Assembly: GCA_963722555.1 (NCBI GenBank)
Contig: CAVRNQ010000007.1
Location: 1,798,001 to 1,862,000 of the forward strand
DNA length: 64,000 bases
From: Bog-366 sp963722555
GTDB taxonomy: Bacteria; Acidobacteriota; Terriglobia; UBA7540
Direction of reading: 5' to 3'
Shown: one piece after another, positions 55,824-64,000 of the stretch
Layout: each line of letters begins with the position of its first letter
How positions within the stretch are numbered: the first letter of the stretch is position 1
Notes under the pieces: generated by a model
Seen by the model: the letters and a program-made list of their open reading frames with translations, nothing else
Databases searched by the model: none
What the model was told of the DNA's origin: nothing
Made by a program: the position numbers and the translations under genes

Positions 55824-56582
55824 ATGGTCTATCATCGGCTGGACGGTCGCGTGGCCGTCATCACCGGCGCGAGCCAGGGTCTCGGGAAGCAGATGGCGGA
55901 AGCTCTGGCGGAGGCCGGCGCCGCTGTCGTCCTGGTGGCGCGCCACCGCGAACGGCTGGAGAGTGTGCGGGCGGGTATCGCGGCGCGAGGCGGAAAAGCC
56001 TGCGCCTTGGTTGCCGACGTCAGCGTAGAGGTGGAGGTCGACCGGCTGGCCGAGCAAGCGGGCAGGGAGGTCGGCGCCCCCGACATTCTCATTAACAATG
56101 CCGGCATCGCACTTCGCAAGCCCCTTCACGAGTTCACTCTGGAAGAGTGGCGCCTGGTGATGCACACTAACCTGGATGGTCCCTTCCTCTGCGCGCGCGC
56201 CTTTGTGCCGGGCATGATCGAAAAGAAATTCGGCCGCGTCCTCAATGTGACGTCTACCATGGCACACGTTTCGCTGCCGGGCCGCTCGGCCTACAGCACC
56301 AGCAAGTTCGGCCTGCTCGGCATGACCAAGGCCCTGGCGCTGGAGCTGGCTCCTTACGGCATCACGGTAAATGGCATTAGCCCCGGCCCCTTTCCTACGG
56401 ATTTGACTACGGTCTTGATGCAGGATCCGGTGCGCATGGCTGAGTTCACGGCCAAAATTCCCTTGGGCCGCTGGGGCAAGTTGGAGGAGGTCGGCGCCCT
56501 GGCGGTGTTCCTTTGCTCGGACGCGGCCGGCTTCATCACGGGCACAGACATCCTCATTGACGGGGGGTGGACCGCACAATGA
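55824..56582 (+). CDS. Short-chain dehydrogenase (gluconate 5-dehydrogenase-like)
   Basis: This 252-aa classical SDR starts at an ATG after AGGAGCACAGC. It has the cofactor motif TGASQGLG (14-21), NNAG, the catalytic Ser-Tyr-Lys as NVTSTMA and YSTSK, and the C-terminal GFITGTDILIDGG. Family members of this type oxidise or reduce sugar acids or ketones with NAD(P). Being first in the operon with a RhaT-like transporter and an alcohol dehydrogenase, it may oxidise a deoxysugar or sugar acid in the cytoplasm. Confidence 0.88.
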   Translation: MVYHRLDGRVAVITGASQGLGKQMAEALAEAGAAVVLVARHRERLESVRAGIAARGGKACALVADVSVEVEVDRLAEQAGREVGAPDILINNAGIALRKPLHEFTLEEWRLVMHTNLDGPFLCARAFVPGMIEKKFGRVLNVTSTMAHVSLPGRSAYSTSKFGLLGMTKALALELAPYGITVNGISPGPFPTDLTTVLMQDPVRMAEFTAKIPLGRWGKLEEVGALAVFLCSDAAGFITGTDILIDGGWTAQ

Positions 56583-56719
56583 CCCCGCCCCTAAAGACGG
56601 AATGACGCGCGAAATATGTATTCCATTATCAACATGATTGCGTCGCGGACTGACTCTGGACTAAGGGGAGCGAGGCAGCCCACCGCGGCGCATCATTCCT
56701 TGGTCGGAGGCATTCCCCG

Positions 56720-57718
56720 ATGAAAGCCTGCTTGCTCCATTTCCCTGCGAAGGTCGAATCCAACCCACTCGACTTCACGGAGGCGCCCGACCCCGTGCCC
56801 ATTGGCGAGGAAGTCCTGGTGCGAGTCGCAAATTGTGGCGTCTGCCGAACGGACTTGCACGTGGTCGAGGGCGAACTCCCGCCGCGGAAGTCACCGGTTA
56901 TCCCAGGGCACCAAGTGGTGGGCCGGGTCGAGAAGGTTGGTCCAAACGTCAGCCGATTCCGTATAGGCGACCGGGTCGGGATACCCTGGCTGCACCACAC
57001 CTGTGGGGACTGTGAATATTGCCGCGCGGGCCAGGAAAACCTCTGCGACCACGCCGCGTTCACAGGCTATGTCGTGGACGGAGGATATGCCGAGTTCACC
57101 CTTGCCCCGGAGAGGTTTGTGTATCCAATTCCCGACTATCTCCCCGACCAGCAGGCAGCGCCGCTTCTGTGTGCGGGAATCATCGGTTTCCGCGCGCTCC
57201 GCCTCTCCGGCATTGAGCCGGGTGGCAAGCTGGGTTTTTACGGCTTCGGGGCCGCGGCGCACGTGGCGATCCAGGTGGCCCGCTACTGGAAAGTCAACGT
57301 CTACGCCATGACTCGCGATGCGCGCCACCAGCGGCTGGCGCGGGAGTTGGGAGCCGTGTGGGCGGGCGGAATGGTGGCCGAGCCTCCCGTAAAGCTCAAC
57401 GCCGCCATCATTTTTGCGCCTGCCGGCGAGATTGTGCCGGCGGCGCTTAAGGCGCTAAAGAAGGGCGGGACCGTTGCCCTGGCCGGCATCCACATGTCGG
57501 CCATCCCACCCCTCGATTACGACCTGCTCTATCACGAACGGGTCTTGCGTAGCGTGGCCAATAATACCCGCCAGGACGGCGATGATTTCCTGCGACTTGC
57601 TGCTGAAATTCCCGTGCGCACCCAGGTGGAGGTCTTCCCGCTGCGCGATGCTAATCGCGCCCTGAACGCACTTAAGAACGACGCGATCCGCGGCGCCGCC
57701 GTGCTCCAAATTCACTAG
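56720..57718 (+). CDS. Zinc-dependent alcohol dehydrogenase (AdhP-like MDR)
   Basis: This 332-aa medium-chain dehydrogenase has catalytic zinc ligands Cys42 (ANCGVCRTDLH) and His64 (IPGHQVVG). A structural zinc loop has four cysteines (HTCGDCEYCRAGQENLCDH), and the Rossmann region has FYGFGAAAHVAIQVA. It lacks a signal peptide and is cytoplasmic. MDR enzymes of this type reduce aldehydes or oxidise alcohols. The operon context (deoxysugar transport) suggests reduction of a lactaldehyde-like product, but that is inference. Confidence 0.88.
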   Translation: MKACLLHFPAKVESNPLDFTEAPDPVPIGEEVLVRVANCGVCRTDLHVVEGELPPRKSPVIPGHQVVGRVEKVGPNVSRFRIGDRVGIPWLHHTCGDCEYCRAGQENLCDHAAFTGYVVDGGYAEFTLAPERFVYPIPDYLPDQQAAPLLCAGIIGFRALRLSGIEPGGKLGFYGFGAAAHVAIQVARYWKVNVYAMTRDARHQRLARELGAVWAGGMVAEPPVKLNAAIIFAPAGEIVPAALKALKKGGTVALAGIHMSAIPPLDYDLLYHERVLRSVANNTRQDGDDFLRLAAEIPVRTQVEVFPLRDANRALNALKNDAIRGAAVLQIH

Positions 57719-57972
57719 CGAGGCTGCGCCCGAGACCGAGCGCCCGGCACGTATTGATTCCGCTCGATAAAGCCCCCCATGGGATGGAGAATTGGGAAAG
57801 GCATCCGGAGTGGATGTTCTGCAAGCAGAAAATGGTAGAGTGGTTGCGGACCACGCTCGGTCGCGAGTAGCGCTTGCCTGCGCGAGTGGGCAGGCGCCGC
57901 GGCAGTGGCAGATATCATTGCGTTCAGTACATTCTTTCAACCCCTCGAGGTAGAGGTGTGGAAAGGGACCCC
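57719..57972. other. Short gap within the sugar operon
   Basis: This stretch of 254 bases has no supported gene. A promoter internal to the operon is possible. Confidence 0.35.
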
Positions 57973-58740
57973 ATGACCCGACGAGAATTGTTGGCCCGCA
58001 CGGGCCAAGTGGGAACAGCTCTGGCTGTCGGATTGCCGGCGGCGGATGCCGCCAGCCAAATTCAGCCTCAGACACAAACGCCCGTGGGACACAAACTGAA
58101 GGTTCTGGTTGCCGGAGGGCATCCCGGTGATCCCGAGTACGGTTGCGGCGGCACGATCGCCCGTTACACCGACCTGGGTCACGAGGTGGTTCTCCTCTAC
58201 CTGAACAACGGTGAGTGGCCGGCGGCTCAGGGGGGAGCCCCCGCCCATATCCGCATGGCGGAGGGCAGCAAAGCCTGTGATATTCTGAAGGCGCGCCCCG
58301 TGTATGCGGGACAAGTGAACGGCCACGCCGTGCTTGACGCCGCCCACTTCGACGACTTCCGGAAGATCCTAAAGGCCGAGCTCCCCGACGTGGTCTTTAC
58401 GCAGTGGCCTATTGATGGTCACCGTGACCACCGGGCGACTTCGGCGCTGGCGTTGGATGCCTGGTTGCAGATGGAAAAGAAATTCGCGCTCTACTATTAC
58501 GAAGTTTCAAACGGGGAAGACACGCTGCAATTCTCCCCCACCCACTACGTGGATATTACCGGGACCGAGCCCCGCAAACGCGCCGCCTGTCACGCGCACG
58601 CCAGCCAGACCCCCGACCGGTATTACGATTTGCAGGACCTCGTCGCCAGGTTCCGGGGTATTGAAAGTGGTAATAAGCGGGCAGAAGCCTTTGTCCTCCA
58701 GCAGGGGAGCCCCTATGAGGCGCTCCCGCCGGCGCCCTGA
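57973..58740 (+). CDS. PIG-L/LmbE-family deacetylase with Tat-like leader
   Basis: The ATG at 57973 follows GGAAAGGG and gives 255 residues. The leader TRRELLARTGQVGTALAVG suggests Tat export. The catalytic motif is AGGHPGDPEYGCGGTI: the usual HPDD is HPGD here, so the zinc-ligand His and Asp remain but the general-base Asp is Gly. The late DGHRDHRA supplies the third metal ligand. Family members de-N-acetylate sugars. It lies between the alcohol dehydrogenase and the RhaT-like symporter. Confidence 0.83.
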   Translation: MTRRELLARTGQVGTALAVGLPAADAASQIQPQTQTPVGHKLKVLVAGGHPGDPEYGCGGTIARYTDLGHEVVLLYLNNGEWPAAQGGAPAHIRMAEGSKACDILKARPVYAGQVNGHAVLDAAHFDDFRKILKAELPDVVFTQWPIDGHRDHRATSALALDAWLQMEKKFALYYYEVSNGEDTLQFSPTHYVDITGTEPRKRAACHAHASQTPDRYYDLQDLVARFRGIESGNKRAEAFVLQQGSPYEALPPAP

Positions 58741-58818
58741 AGGGGAGCGCCTTGACCAGATCTCGCGAGGTGAGATTCCGCTTGTTTATCCTCAGTCTGC
58801 TCCGAAAGGGAAACTTTG

Positions 58819-59847
58819 ATGAGTAATCATTTCTGGGCTGGCATGGCGGTCATATTCATAAGCGGAGCGTTGAATGGAAGCTTCCCGCTTCCCATGAAAT
58901 ACGCACGTCAGTGGAAATGGGAGAACACGTGGCTGGTTTTTGCCACGGCCGCGCTGGTGATTATCCCCTGGTTGCTGGCGGCCGGTTTCGTGCCCCATCT
59001 TATGGATGTCTATCGAGGAGGCGCCGCCCGAGCCGTGCTCATTCCTCTGGTCTTCGGTTTTCTGTGGGGCATCGCCCAAGTCACGTTCGGTCTGGGGATC
59101 AATGCCGTGGGTATGGCTTTGGCCTTCGCGGTCGTGGCCGGCCTGTCGTGTCTGTCGGGATCGCTTATTCCCTTGCTGGTCCTTAACCCGGGGGACTTGC
59201 TGCGGCCGCGCGGGATGCTGTTGCTCATCAGCATGCCGATCCTGTTCGCCGGTCTGGCCCTGTACGGATTGGCGGGACGCCGCCGGGAGAAGGAACAACC
59301 CCCTGCGGGCGGCGACCGGGCCGTGGCGATGAGCTTCATGACCGGTCTCGCCATCTGCATCTTCACGGGCATCTTCGGGTCGAATCTGAACCTGGGATTT
59401 GCTTTTAGCGGCCCCGTCCTCGCCAGAGCTGTCCAGATGGGAGCGCAGCCGGCGACTTCAACCTATGCGTCGTGGGCGCTGGTGCTAGGCGCAGGTTTTA
59501 TTCCGAATCTCCTCTATTGTTCCTGGTTGCTTTTTCGCAATCACACCTGGTCTCTATTCTTCCAACCGGGCTGGGTGAAGGAAACGGGCCTGGCCATTGC
59601 CATGGGTTTGCTCTGGCTTTCGGGCATGGTGGGCTACGGCATTGGCGCGACCCTGGTTGGAAGCTACGGAACTTCGCTGGGCTTTGCCTTGTTCATAGCG
59701 GCGATGATTCTTTCCTCAAATCTGCTCGGCATCCTCGCGGGGGAATGGAAGGCCACGTCGCAGAGAACCCGGAGAGTGTTGACGGGGGCTGTCGCCGTAA
59801 TCCTGCTTTCGGTGCTGGTCTTAAACCTGGGGGGCCTCTTCCACTGA
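58819..59847 (+). CDS. L-rhamnose/proton symporter (RhaT)-family transporter
   Basis: The ATG at 58819, which a TTG directly precedes, gives 342 residues with about ten transmembrane helices. The start reads NHFWAGMAVIFISGALNGSF followed by PLPMKY, and a conserved GFLWGIAQVTFGLGI segment follows, both typical of the RhaT family. Later helices carry GIFGSNLNLGFAFSGPV. Rhamnose uptake with a proton is the reaction of the E. coli protein; other 6-deoxysugars are possible. It is tightly spaced with the PIG-L gene (78 bases) and the UroD gene (57 bases). Confidence 0.85.
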   Translation: MSNHFWAGMAVIFISGALNGSFPLPMKYARQWKWENTWLVFATAALVIIPWLLAAGFVPHLMDVYRGGAARAVLIPLVFGFLWGIAQVTFGLGINAVGMALAFAVVAGLSCLSGSLIPLLVLNPGDLLRPRGMLLLISMPILFAGLALYGLAGRRREKEQPPAGGDRAVAMSFMTGLAICIFTGIFGSNLNLGFAFSGPVLARAVQMGAQPATSTYASWALVLGAGFIPNLLYCSWLLFRNHTWSLFFQPGWVKETGLAIAMGLLWLSGMVGYGIGATLVGSYGTSLGFALFIAAMILSSNLLGILAGEWKATSQRTRRVLTGAVAVILLSVLVLNLGGLFH

Positions 59848-59904
59848 ATGGGCTAGATAAGGAAATCAGAATAAGAATACCAGCTCCAATTCGGAGTGCC
59901 GACC

Positions 59905-61158
59905 ATGACATCACGCGAAAGAGTTCTTACTGCCTGCAATCATCGTGAGCCCGACCGGGTGCCCATTGATTTTTCCGGCCATCCTTCCTCCGGGATAGCG
60001 GCCCTCGCTTACGCCAAACTGCGCGACTATCTGGGACTCCCCAAGCAGATCCTGCGCGTTTACGATCCGATCCAGCAGTTGGCTATTGTGGATGATGACG
60101 TCCTGGAGAAATTCGGAGTCGATACCATCAATATGGCGCGCGGCTTCGCCCTGGCGGAAGAATCCTGGGCTGACTGGATCTTGCCGGACGGCACTGCCTG
60201 CCAGATCCCCGCCTGGGCATTGCCCGAAAAGGAGGACGGGAGGTGGGTCTTCCGCTCCCGGAGCGGGCGGGTGATTGGCCAGATGCCGAAGGGCGCCCTC
60301 TATTTCGAACAAACCTATTTCCCCTTTGCGGATGAAGCCGGCCCCCGGACCATCCCTGAGGCCCTCGAAGAATCGATGTGGCATGTCATGACTTGTCCTC
60401 CCGGCCCCGGGGTTGACCTGGCGCAACTCCGCGAAGGCGCCAGGAGACTTCGGCAGAACACCGACAAGGCGATCCTGGGTGGATTCGGAGGCAACCTGCT
60501 GGAGGTGGGACAGTTCCTCTATCGCAACGACAACTTCTTCATGCTGCTGGGCAGCGAGCCGGAGCAGGCGCACGAATTCCTCGATGGGCTCGTGGAGATC
60601 TACCTGCCGAGACTGGAGAAATTCCTGGAGGCGGTGGGGGAATACATCGACATCATCAGGTTCGGAGATGATCTCGGGATGCAGAGCGGACCGCAAATCT
60701 CTCCCCGCATGTACCGCGAGTTCTTCAAACCCCGCCATCAGCTCATGTGGAAACGCGCCAAGCAATTGGCCAACGTGAAAGTCATGCTCCATTGTTGTGG
60801 CGGGGTCCGGGAGTTGTTCCCGGACTTGATTGATGCCGGCTTGGATGCCATCAACCCGGTGCAGATTTCCTGCGCGGGTATGGATGCCCGGGAGCTCAAG
60901 GCGGAATTCGGGAAGGAGATGGTTTTCTGGGGTGGGGGTTGCGATACGCAGACGATCCTGCCCGACGCGACGCCGGACGCCGTCGGCCGGCACGTCCGGG
61001 AACAGGTTGGAATCCTTTGTCCCGGCGGGGGATTTGTATTTCAGCAGGTCCACAATATCCTGGCCAATGTCCCTCCAGAAAATATCGTCGCTATGTTCGA
61101 GGCTATACAGGAAGGCGGGCACCGCAACGTAAAGCGGTACAACCCTCCCTCCCAATGA
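59905..61158 (+). CDS. Uroporphyrinogen decarboxylase (UroD)-family protein
   Basis: The ATG at 59905 with GGAG upstream gives 417 residues. The N-terminus (SRERVLTACNHREPDRVPID) is the classic start of non-haem UroD proteins. The motif KVMLHCCGGVRELFPDLI has the His-Cys-Cys cluster, and FWGGGCDTQTILP follows. These cysteines and histidines could bind zinc as in MtaA/CmuA methyltransferases. No corrinoid-binding protein is nearby, so the role in this sugar operon is unknown. A shorter relative is at 14073-15116. Confidence 0.8.
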   Translation: MTSRERVLTACNHREPDRVPIDFSGHPSSGIAALAYAKLRDYLGLPKQILRVYDPIQQLAIVDDDVLEKFGVDTINMARGFALAEESWADWILPDGTACQIPAWALPEKEDGRWVFRSRSGRVIGQMPKGALYFEQTYFPFADEAGPRTIPEALEESMWHVMTCPPGPGVDLAQLREGARRLRQNTDKAILGGFGGNLLEVGQFLYRNDNFFMLLGSEPEQAHEFLDGLVEIYLPRLEKFLEAVGEYIDIIRFGDDLGMQSGPQISPRMYREFFKPRHQLMWKRAKQLANVKVMLHCCGGVRELFPDLIDAGLDAINPVQISCAGMDARELKAEFGKEMVFWGGGCDTQTILPDATPDAVGRHVREQVGILCPGGGFVFQQVHNILANVPPENIVAMFEAIQEGGHRNVKRYNPPSQ

Positions 61159-61168
61159 GGAGAAAAAT

Positions 61169-63388
61169 ATGCATAAGCACCATCCGAACACCACCCTTTT
61201 GAATCTGTCCGGGATCCTGGGAATGACGGTCGTGCTCCTAACGAGCACACTGGTGGCTGCCGCCGGGCAGGGTGCGAGTCAGGCCGCGAAGCCAGAGGTG
61301 AAGGGCCCGTGGCTGGACAGAAGTTTGTCACCCGACCGGCGGGCCGGCCTGCTCGTCGAGCAGATGACACTGGATGAGAAGATCACCCTCGTTCACGGTG
61401 TGGAGGGGCCAGCGGCGCAGCAGCATTCACTGGGCGGCGCCGGCTACGTGCCGGGAGTCCCGCGACTCGGAATCCCCGCGCTGCAGATGACCGACGGGAG
61501 ATCGGGCGTCGTGGATACAGCCTCGCGCGGCCGTTACTCGACCGCCTTGCCCTGCGCCCTCGCGAACGCGGCAAGTTGGGACCTGAAAAGTGCGTACGAG
61601 TACGGAGCGTTGCTGGGCAAGGAGGTCCGTGACTTGGGCTTCAACGTGTCGCTCGGCGGGACCGCAAATATCATTCGCGAGCCGCGCAACGGGCGGAACT
61701 TCGAGTGTCTCGGCGAGGATCCCCTCCTGGTGGGAAAGATGCTCGGCCAGGAGTTGAAAGGCACGCAGGGCCAGCAGGTCATCGGCAACATCAACCGCTA
61801 TGCCGTCAACGACCAGGAAACGGGTCGCACCATCGGCAGCGCGGTTATCGACAAGCGCGCCATGCAGGAAACCGACCTACTGGCGTTCGGGATCGCCATC
61901 CAGGAATCGGATGTCGGGACCGTGATGTGCGCCTATAACCGGGTTAACAGTGTCTATGCCTGCGAAAGCCCTTACCTGCTAGGCGACGTCCTGAAGAAGG
62001 ATTGGGACTACAAGGGCTGGGTCATGACGGACTGGGGCGCCGCGCACAGTGCGGTTCCCTCTGCGCTCGCCGGCATGGATCAGGAAATGCCCACCGGCCG
62101 GTATTTCGGCGACCCGCTCAAGGAAGCAGTCACGGAGGGCAAGGTGCCGCTGGCGCGCCTCAATGATATGGTCCATCGCATTCTGCGCACGGAGATCGCG
62201 CTGGGAGTCTTCGATAACCCGCCCGTCCCCCGGCCGGTCAACCCATTTACCGGCGGGGAAGTGGCGCAGCGGGTGGCAGAACGGGGCATGGTGCTGCTCA
62301 AGAACGGCAATGGCCAGTTGCCCCTGGAGGCGTCCAGCGTCAAATCGATCGCGGTCATAGGCGCGCACGCGGATGCCGGCGTACTCTCCGGCGCGGGTTC
62401 GGACCAGGTTAATGCGGCGGGCGGGAACGCGGTTCCAGGGAGCCGCGACGCAGTGTGGCACCCCTCTTCGCCCCTCCGGGCGATTCGCGCCAAAGCCCCG
62501 AACGCCCAGGTGACGTTTGACCCGGGAACCGACCCCGCGGCGGCGGCGAAACTGGCCGCGGCTTCCGAGGTTGCCATCGTGTTCGTCCATCAACACACGA
62601 GCGAAGGTCTCGATGTGCCGAATCTTTCCTTGCCCAACCACCAGGACGAACTCGTCAGCCAGGTGGCGGCGGCCAATCCGCACTGCATCGTGGTGCTGGA
62701 GACCGGCGGGCCCGTGACGATGCCGTGGCTCGACCAGGTGAACGCCATCCTGGAAGCCTGGTATCCTGGGATTCGTGGTGGCGAGGTGATCGCGAGCATT
62801 CTCTTCGGTGACGTGAACCCGTCGGCCAAGCTGCCTGTGACCTTCCCCAAGAGCGAGGCTGACCTCCCCCACCTCACGGTGCCCGGAATGCTTCCTGCAA
62901 CGGGCGAGGGAAAACCGGCGAAGATGTCGCCAAGACCCTTCGATATCAATTACACCGAAGGGCTGAAGGTTGGTTACAAGTGGTACGATACGGAGGGCAA
63001 GGAACCGCTCTTCCCCTTTGGTTTTGGCCTTTCCTACACGACCTATTCCTACTCGGGACTCGAAGTGACGGCGGGGAAGGAAGTGAAGGTGAGCTTCCAC
63101 GTTACCAACACCGGCCCACGTGCCGGTGAGGAGGTTGCGCAGGTCTATGCGTCCTTGCCGCCGAGCGCGGGTGAGCCGCCTCGACGCCTGGTGGGTTGGG
63201 AAAGAATCCCGTTGGCGCCCGGTGAAACCAAAGCCGTCACCCTGGAGATCAATCCGCAGTTCCTGTCCATTTTCAACGTTGATGGGGAACGCTGGGAACT
63301 TGTGCCGGGCGACTACGCAATTCATGTGGGAGGATCTGCGCGGAGCACGCCTCTCACTGAGACCGTGCGCATCACCCGCGGCCGCTAA
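61169..63388 (+). CDS. GH3-family glycoside hydrolase, exported
   Basis: This 739-aa protein starts at an ATG after GAGGAGAAAAAT and has a signal peptide (GMTVVLLTSTLVAAAG). The GH3 N-terminal barrel contains LGIPALQMTDGR, PRNGRNFECLGEDPLL and the nucleophile Asp in GWVMTDWGAAHS. The C-terminal sandwich (VAIVFVHQHTSEGLD, EAWYPGIRGGE) and a fibronectin-III-like end (VSFHVTNTGPRAGEEVAQVY) follow. At the KH site the sequence is GNINRYAVNDQE, so both the conserved Lys and His are replaced. It ends the operon ten bases after the UroD gene. Beta-glucosidase or alpha-rhamnosidase-type activity is not established. Confidence 0.85.
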   Translation: MHKHHPNTTLLNLSGILGMTVVLLTSTLVAAAGQGASQAAKPEVKGPWLDRSLSPDRRAGLLVEQMTLDEKITLVHGVEGPAAQQHSLGGAGYVPGVPRLGIPALQMTDGRSGVVDTASRGRYSTALPCALANAASWDLKSAYEYGALLGKEVRDLGFNVSLGGTANIIREPRNGRNFECLGEDPLLVGKMLGQELKGTQGQQVIGNINRYAVNDQETGRTIGSAVIDKRAMQETDLLAFGIAIQESDVGTVMCAYNRVNSVYACESPYLLGDVLKKDWDYKGWVMTDWGAAHSAVPSALAGMDQEMPTGRYFGDPLKEAVTEGKVPLARLNDMVHRILRTEIALGVFDNPPVPRPVNPFTGGEVAQRVAERGMVLLKNGNGQLPLEASSVKSIAVIGAHADAGVLSGAGSDQVNAAGGNAVPGSRDAVWHPSSPLRAIRAKAPNAQVTFDPGTDPAAAAKLAAASEVAIVFVHQHTSEGLDVPNLSLPNHQDELVSQVAAANPHCIVVLETGGPVTMPWLDQVNAILEAWYPGIRGGEVIASILFGDVNPSAKLPVTFPKSEADLPHLTVPGMLPATGEGKPAKMSPRPFDINYTEGLKVGYKWYDTEGKEPLFPFGFGLSYTTYSYSGLEVTAGKEVKVSFHVTNTGPRAGEEVAQVYASLPPSAGEPPRRLVGWERIPLAPGETKAVTLEINPQFLSIFNVDGERWELVPGDYAIHVGGSARSTPLTETVRITRGR

Positions 63389-63399
63389 CGCTGGGGGTC

Positions 63400-63425
63400 A
63401 GCCGCGCCCGGGCTCGGGCGCGGCT
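63400..63425. terminator. Strong GC hairpin between convergent genes
   Basis: AGCCGCGCCCG and CGGGCGCGGCT form a perfect 11-bp stem around GGCT, between the GH3 stop and the catalase stop. No T-run follows on either strand. A bidirectional stop is likely. Confidence 0.5.
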
Positions 63426-63469
63426 GAAGCTCCATGGTTGGGCGTCCATGAACCAGAATCCTTCACTGC

Positions 63470-64000
63470 CTATGCCTTTTTCGAGCGCAACGTCTTAACC
63501 GCCTTTTCGATGCGCTCCCCATAATCAGCATCTGCTTTCCGGAAGTAGCTAATGCTGCGCTCAACTACGTCATTCCGGCTTACACAGGCAAGCTGTCCCG
63601 CAATATTGTCAATGAGGCGGTTCTTTTCTTCCTCGCTCATCAATCGATAGAGACTCCCGGCCTGGACGAAGTCGTCATCCGCGGCGTGCCGCTGCTGCGG
63701 TTGGCTGCCCGTGAGCCCGTGGACCTCGAGCGGCGCGTACACAAGCTCGTTGCTCTGCGCAGGCCCGCCAAAGCTATTGGGCTCGTAGTTCTTGGAACGC
63801 CCGCCGTTATCATCGAAACGCATGTATCCATCGCGTCCATAGTTTTGGGTTTTAGTGGCATGCGTACAATTGACCGGTAGCTGCGTGTGGTTGATGCCAA
63901 GACGATAGCGATGGGCGTCTCCGTAAGCAAACAAGCGCCCCTGTAACATCTTGTCGGGCGAAGGCCCGATGCCGGGAACAAAGTTAGCCGGGTTGAATGC
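63470..64000 (-). CDS. Catalase, C-terminal part (runs off window)
   Basis: The open frame continues beyond 64000, so about 176 C-terminal residues are present. PANFVPGIGPSPDKMLQGRL, then FAYGDAHRYRLG includes the heme-ligand motif R-x-F-x-Y-x-D-x-H with the proximal Tyr. It continues with NHTQLPVN, DGYMRFDDNGG, NYEPNSFGG and a C-terminal catalase tail (DFVQAGSLYRLM). This matches small-subunit monofunctional haem catalases that decompose hydrogen peroxide. It is convergent with the sugar operon and probably unrelated to it. Confidence 0.9.
   Translation of the reverse strand, partial: AFNPANFVPGIGPSPDKMLQGRLFAYGDAHRYRLGINHTQLPVNCTHATKTQNYGRDGYMRFDDNGGRSKNYEPNSFGGPAQSNELVYAPLEVHGLTGSQPQQRHAADDDFVQAGSLYRLMSEEEKNRLIDNIAGQLACVSRNDVVERSISYFRKADADYGERIEKAVKTLRSKKA

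Overview
The window looks like an Acidobacteriota chromosome segment (Bryobacterales/Solibacter-like). This is inferred from content, not from a marker gene: a TonB-dependent receptor with an N-terminal carboxypeptidase-regulatory-like domain, two giant SBBP-propeller/ASH-domain surface proteins, several Gfo/Idh/MocA oxidoreductases, CehA/McbA-type PHP hydrolases, and high-GC codon use. No rRNA, origin or CRISPR array is visible.

Layout. 1-4200: an EreA/ChaN-like protein, a nonsense-mutated GNAT gene, and a small membrane-protein gene split by an intact IS630 element. 4210-19592: a carbohydrate/uronate catabolic region with an oligogalacturonate-lyase-like protein, four paralogous Tat-type Gfo/Idh/MocA oxidoreductases, a Tat-type CehA/McbA hydrolase, a frameshifted enolase-superfamily gene, a UroD-family protein, an MFS sugar-acid transporter and a defined IS4-family element. 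19600-27300: an insertion-sequence graveyard (LacI stump, MITE nest, dead IS1380, integrase-type IS remnants, C-terminal stumps of DUF5009, outer-membrane and MFS genes) around one intact CehA/McbA gene. 27326-37662: two paralogous exported TIM-barrel proteins, a Tat-type sugar isomerase/epimerase, a DUF6807 (PmoA-like) protein and a Tat-type L-fucose-isomerase-like protein, again mixed with gene stumps. 37663-45400: a second graveyard with a transposase-NikR chimera, a DtxR/FeoA fragment, two degenerate tRNA pieces and a large TonB receptor. 45411-55160: an exported RidA, two tandem seven-repeat SBBP proteins and a beta-barrel protein. 55824-63388: a compact same-strand sugar operon (SDR, zinc alcohol dehydrogenase, PIG-L deacetylase, RhaT-like symporter, UroD-family protein, GH3). 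63470-64000: the 3' part of a catalase gene.

How it fits together. The intact genes suggest plant-polysaccharide or glycoside degradation. Surface import (TonB receptor) and extracytoplasmic hydrolases or lyases would feed exported, cofactor-bearing oxidoreductases and isomerases, with MFS and RhaT-type transporters taking up sugar acids or deoxysugars for cytoplasmic SDR/ADH/isomerase steps. About eleven proteins carry twin-arginine leaders, so much of the redox chemistry is predicted outside the cytoplasm. The clearest structural theme is decay: many transposon-truncated genes, in-frame stops, frameshifts, and a dispersed repeat of about 107 bp that sits at gene-fragment junctions.
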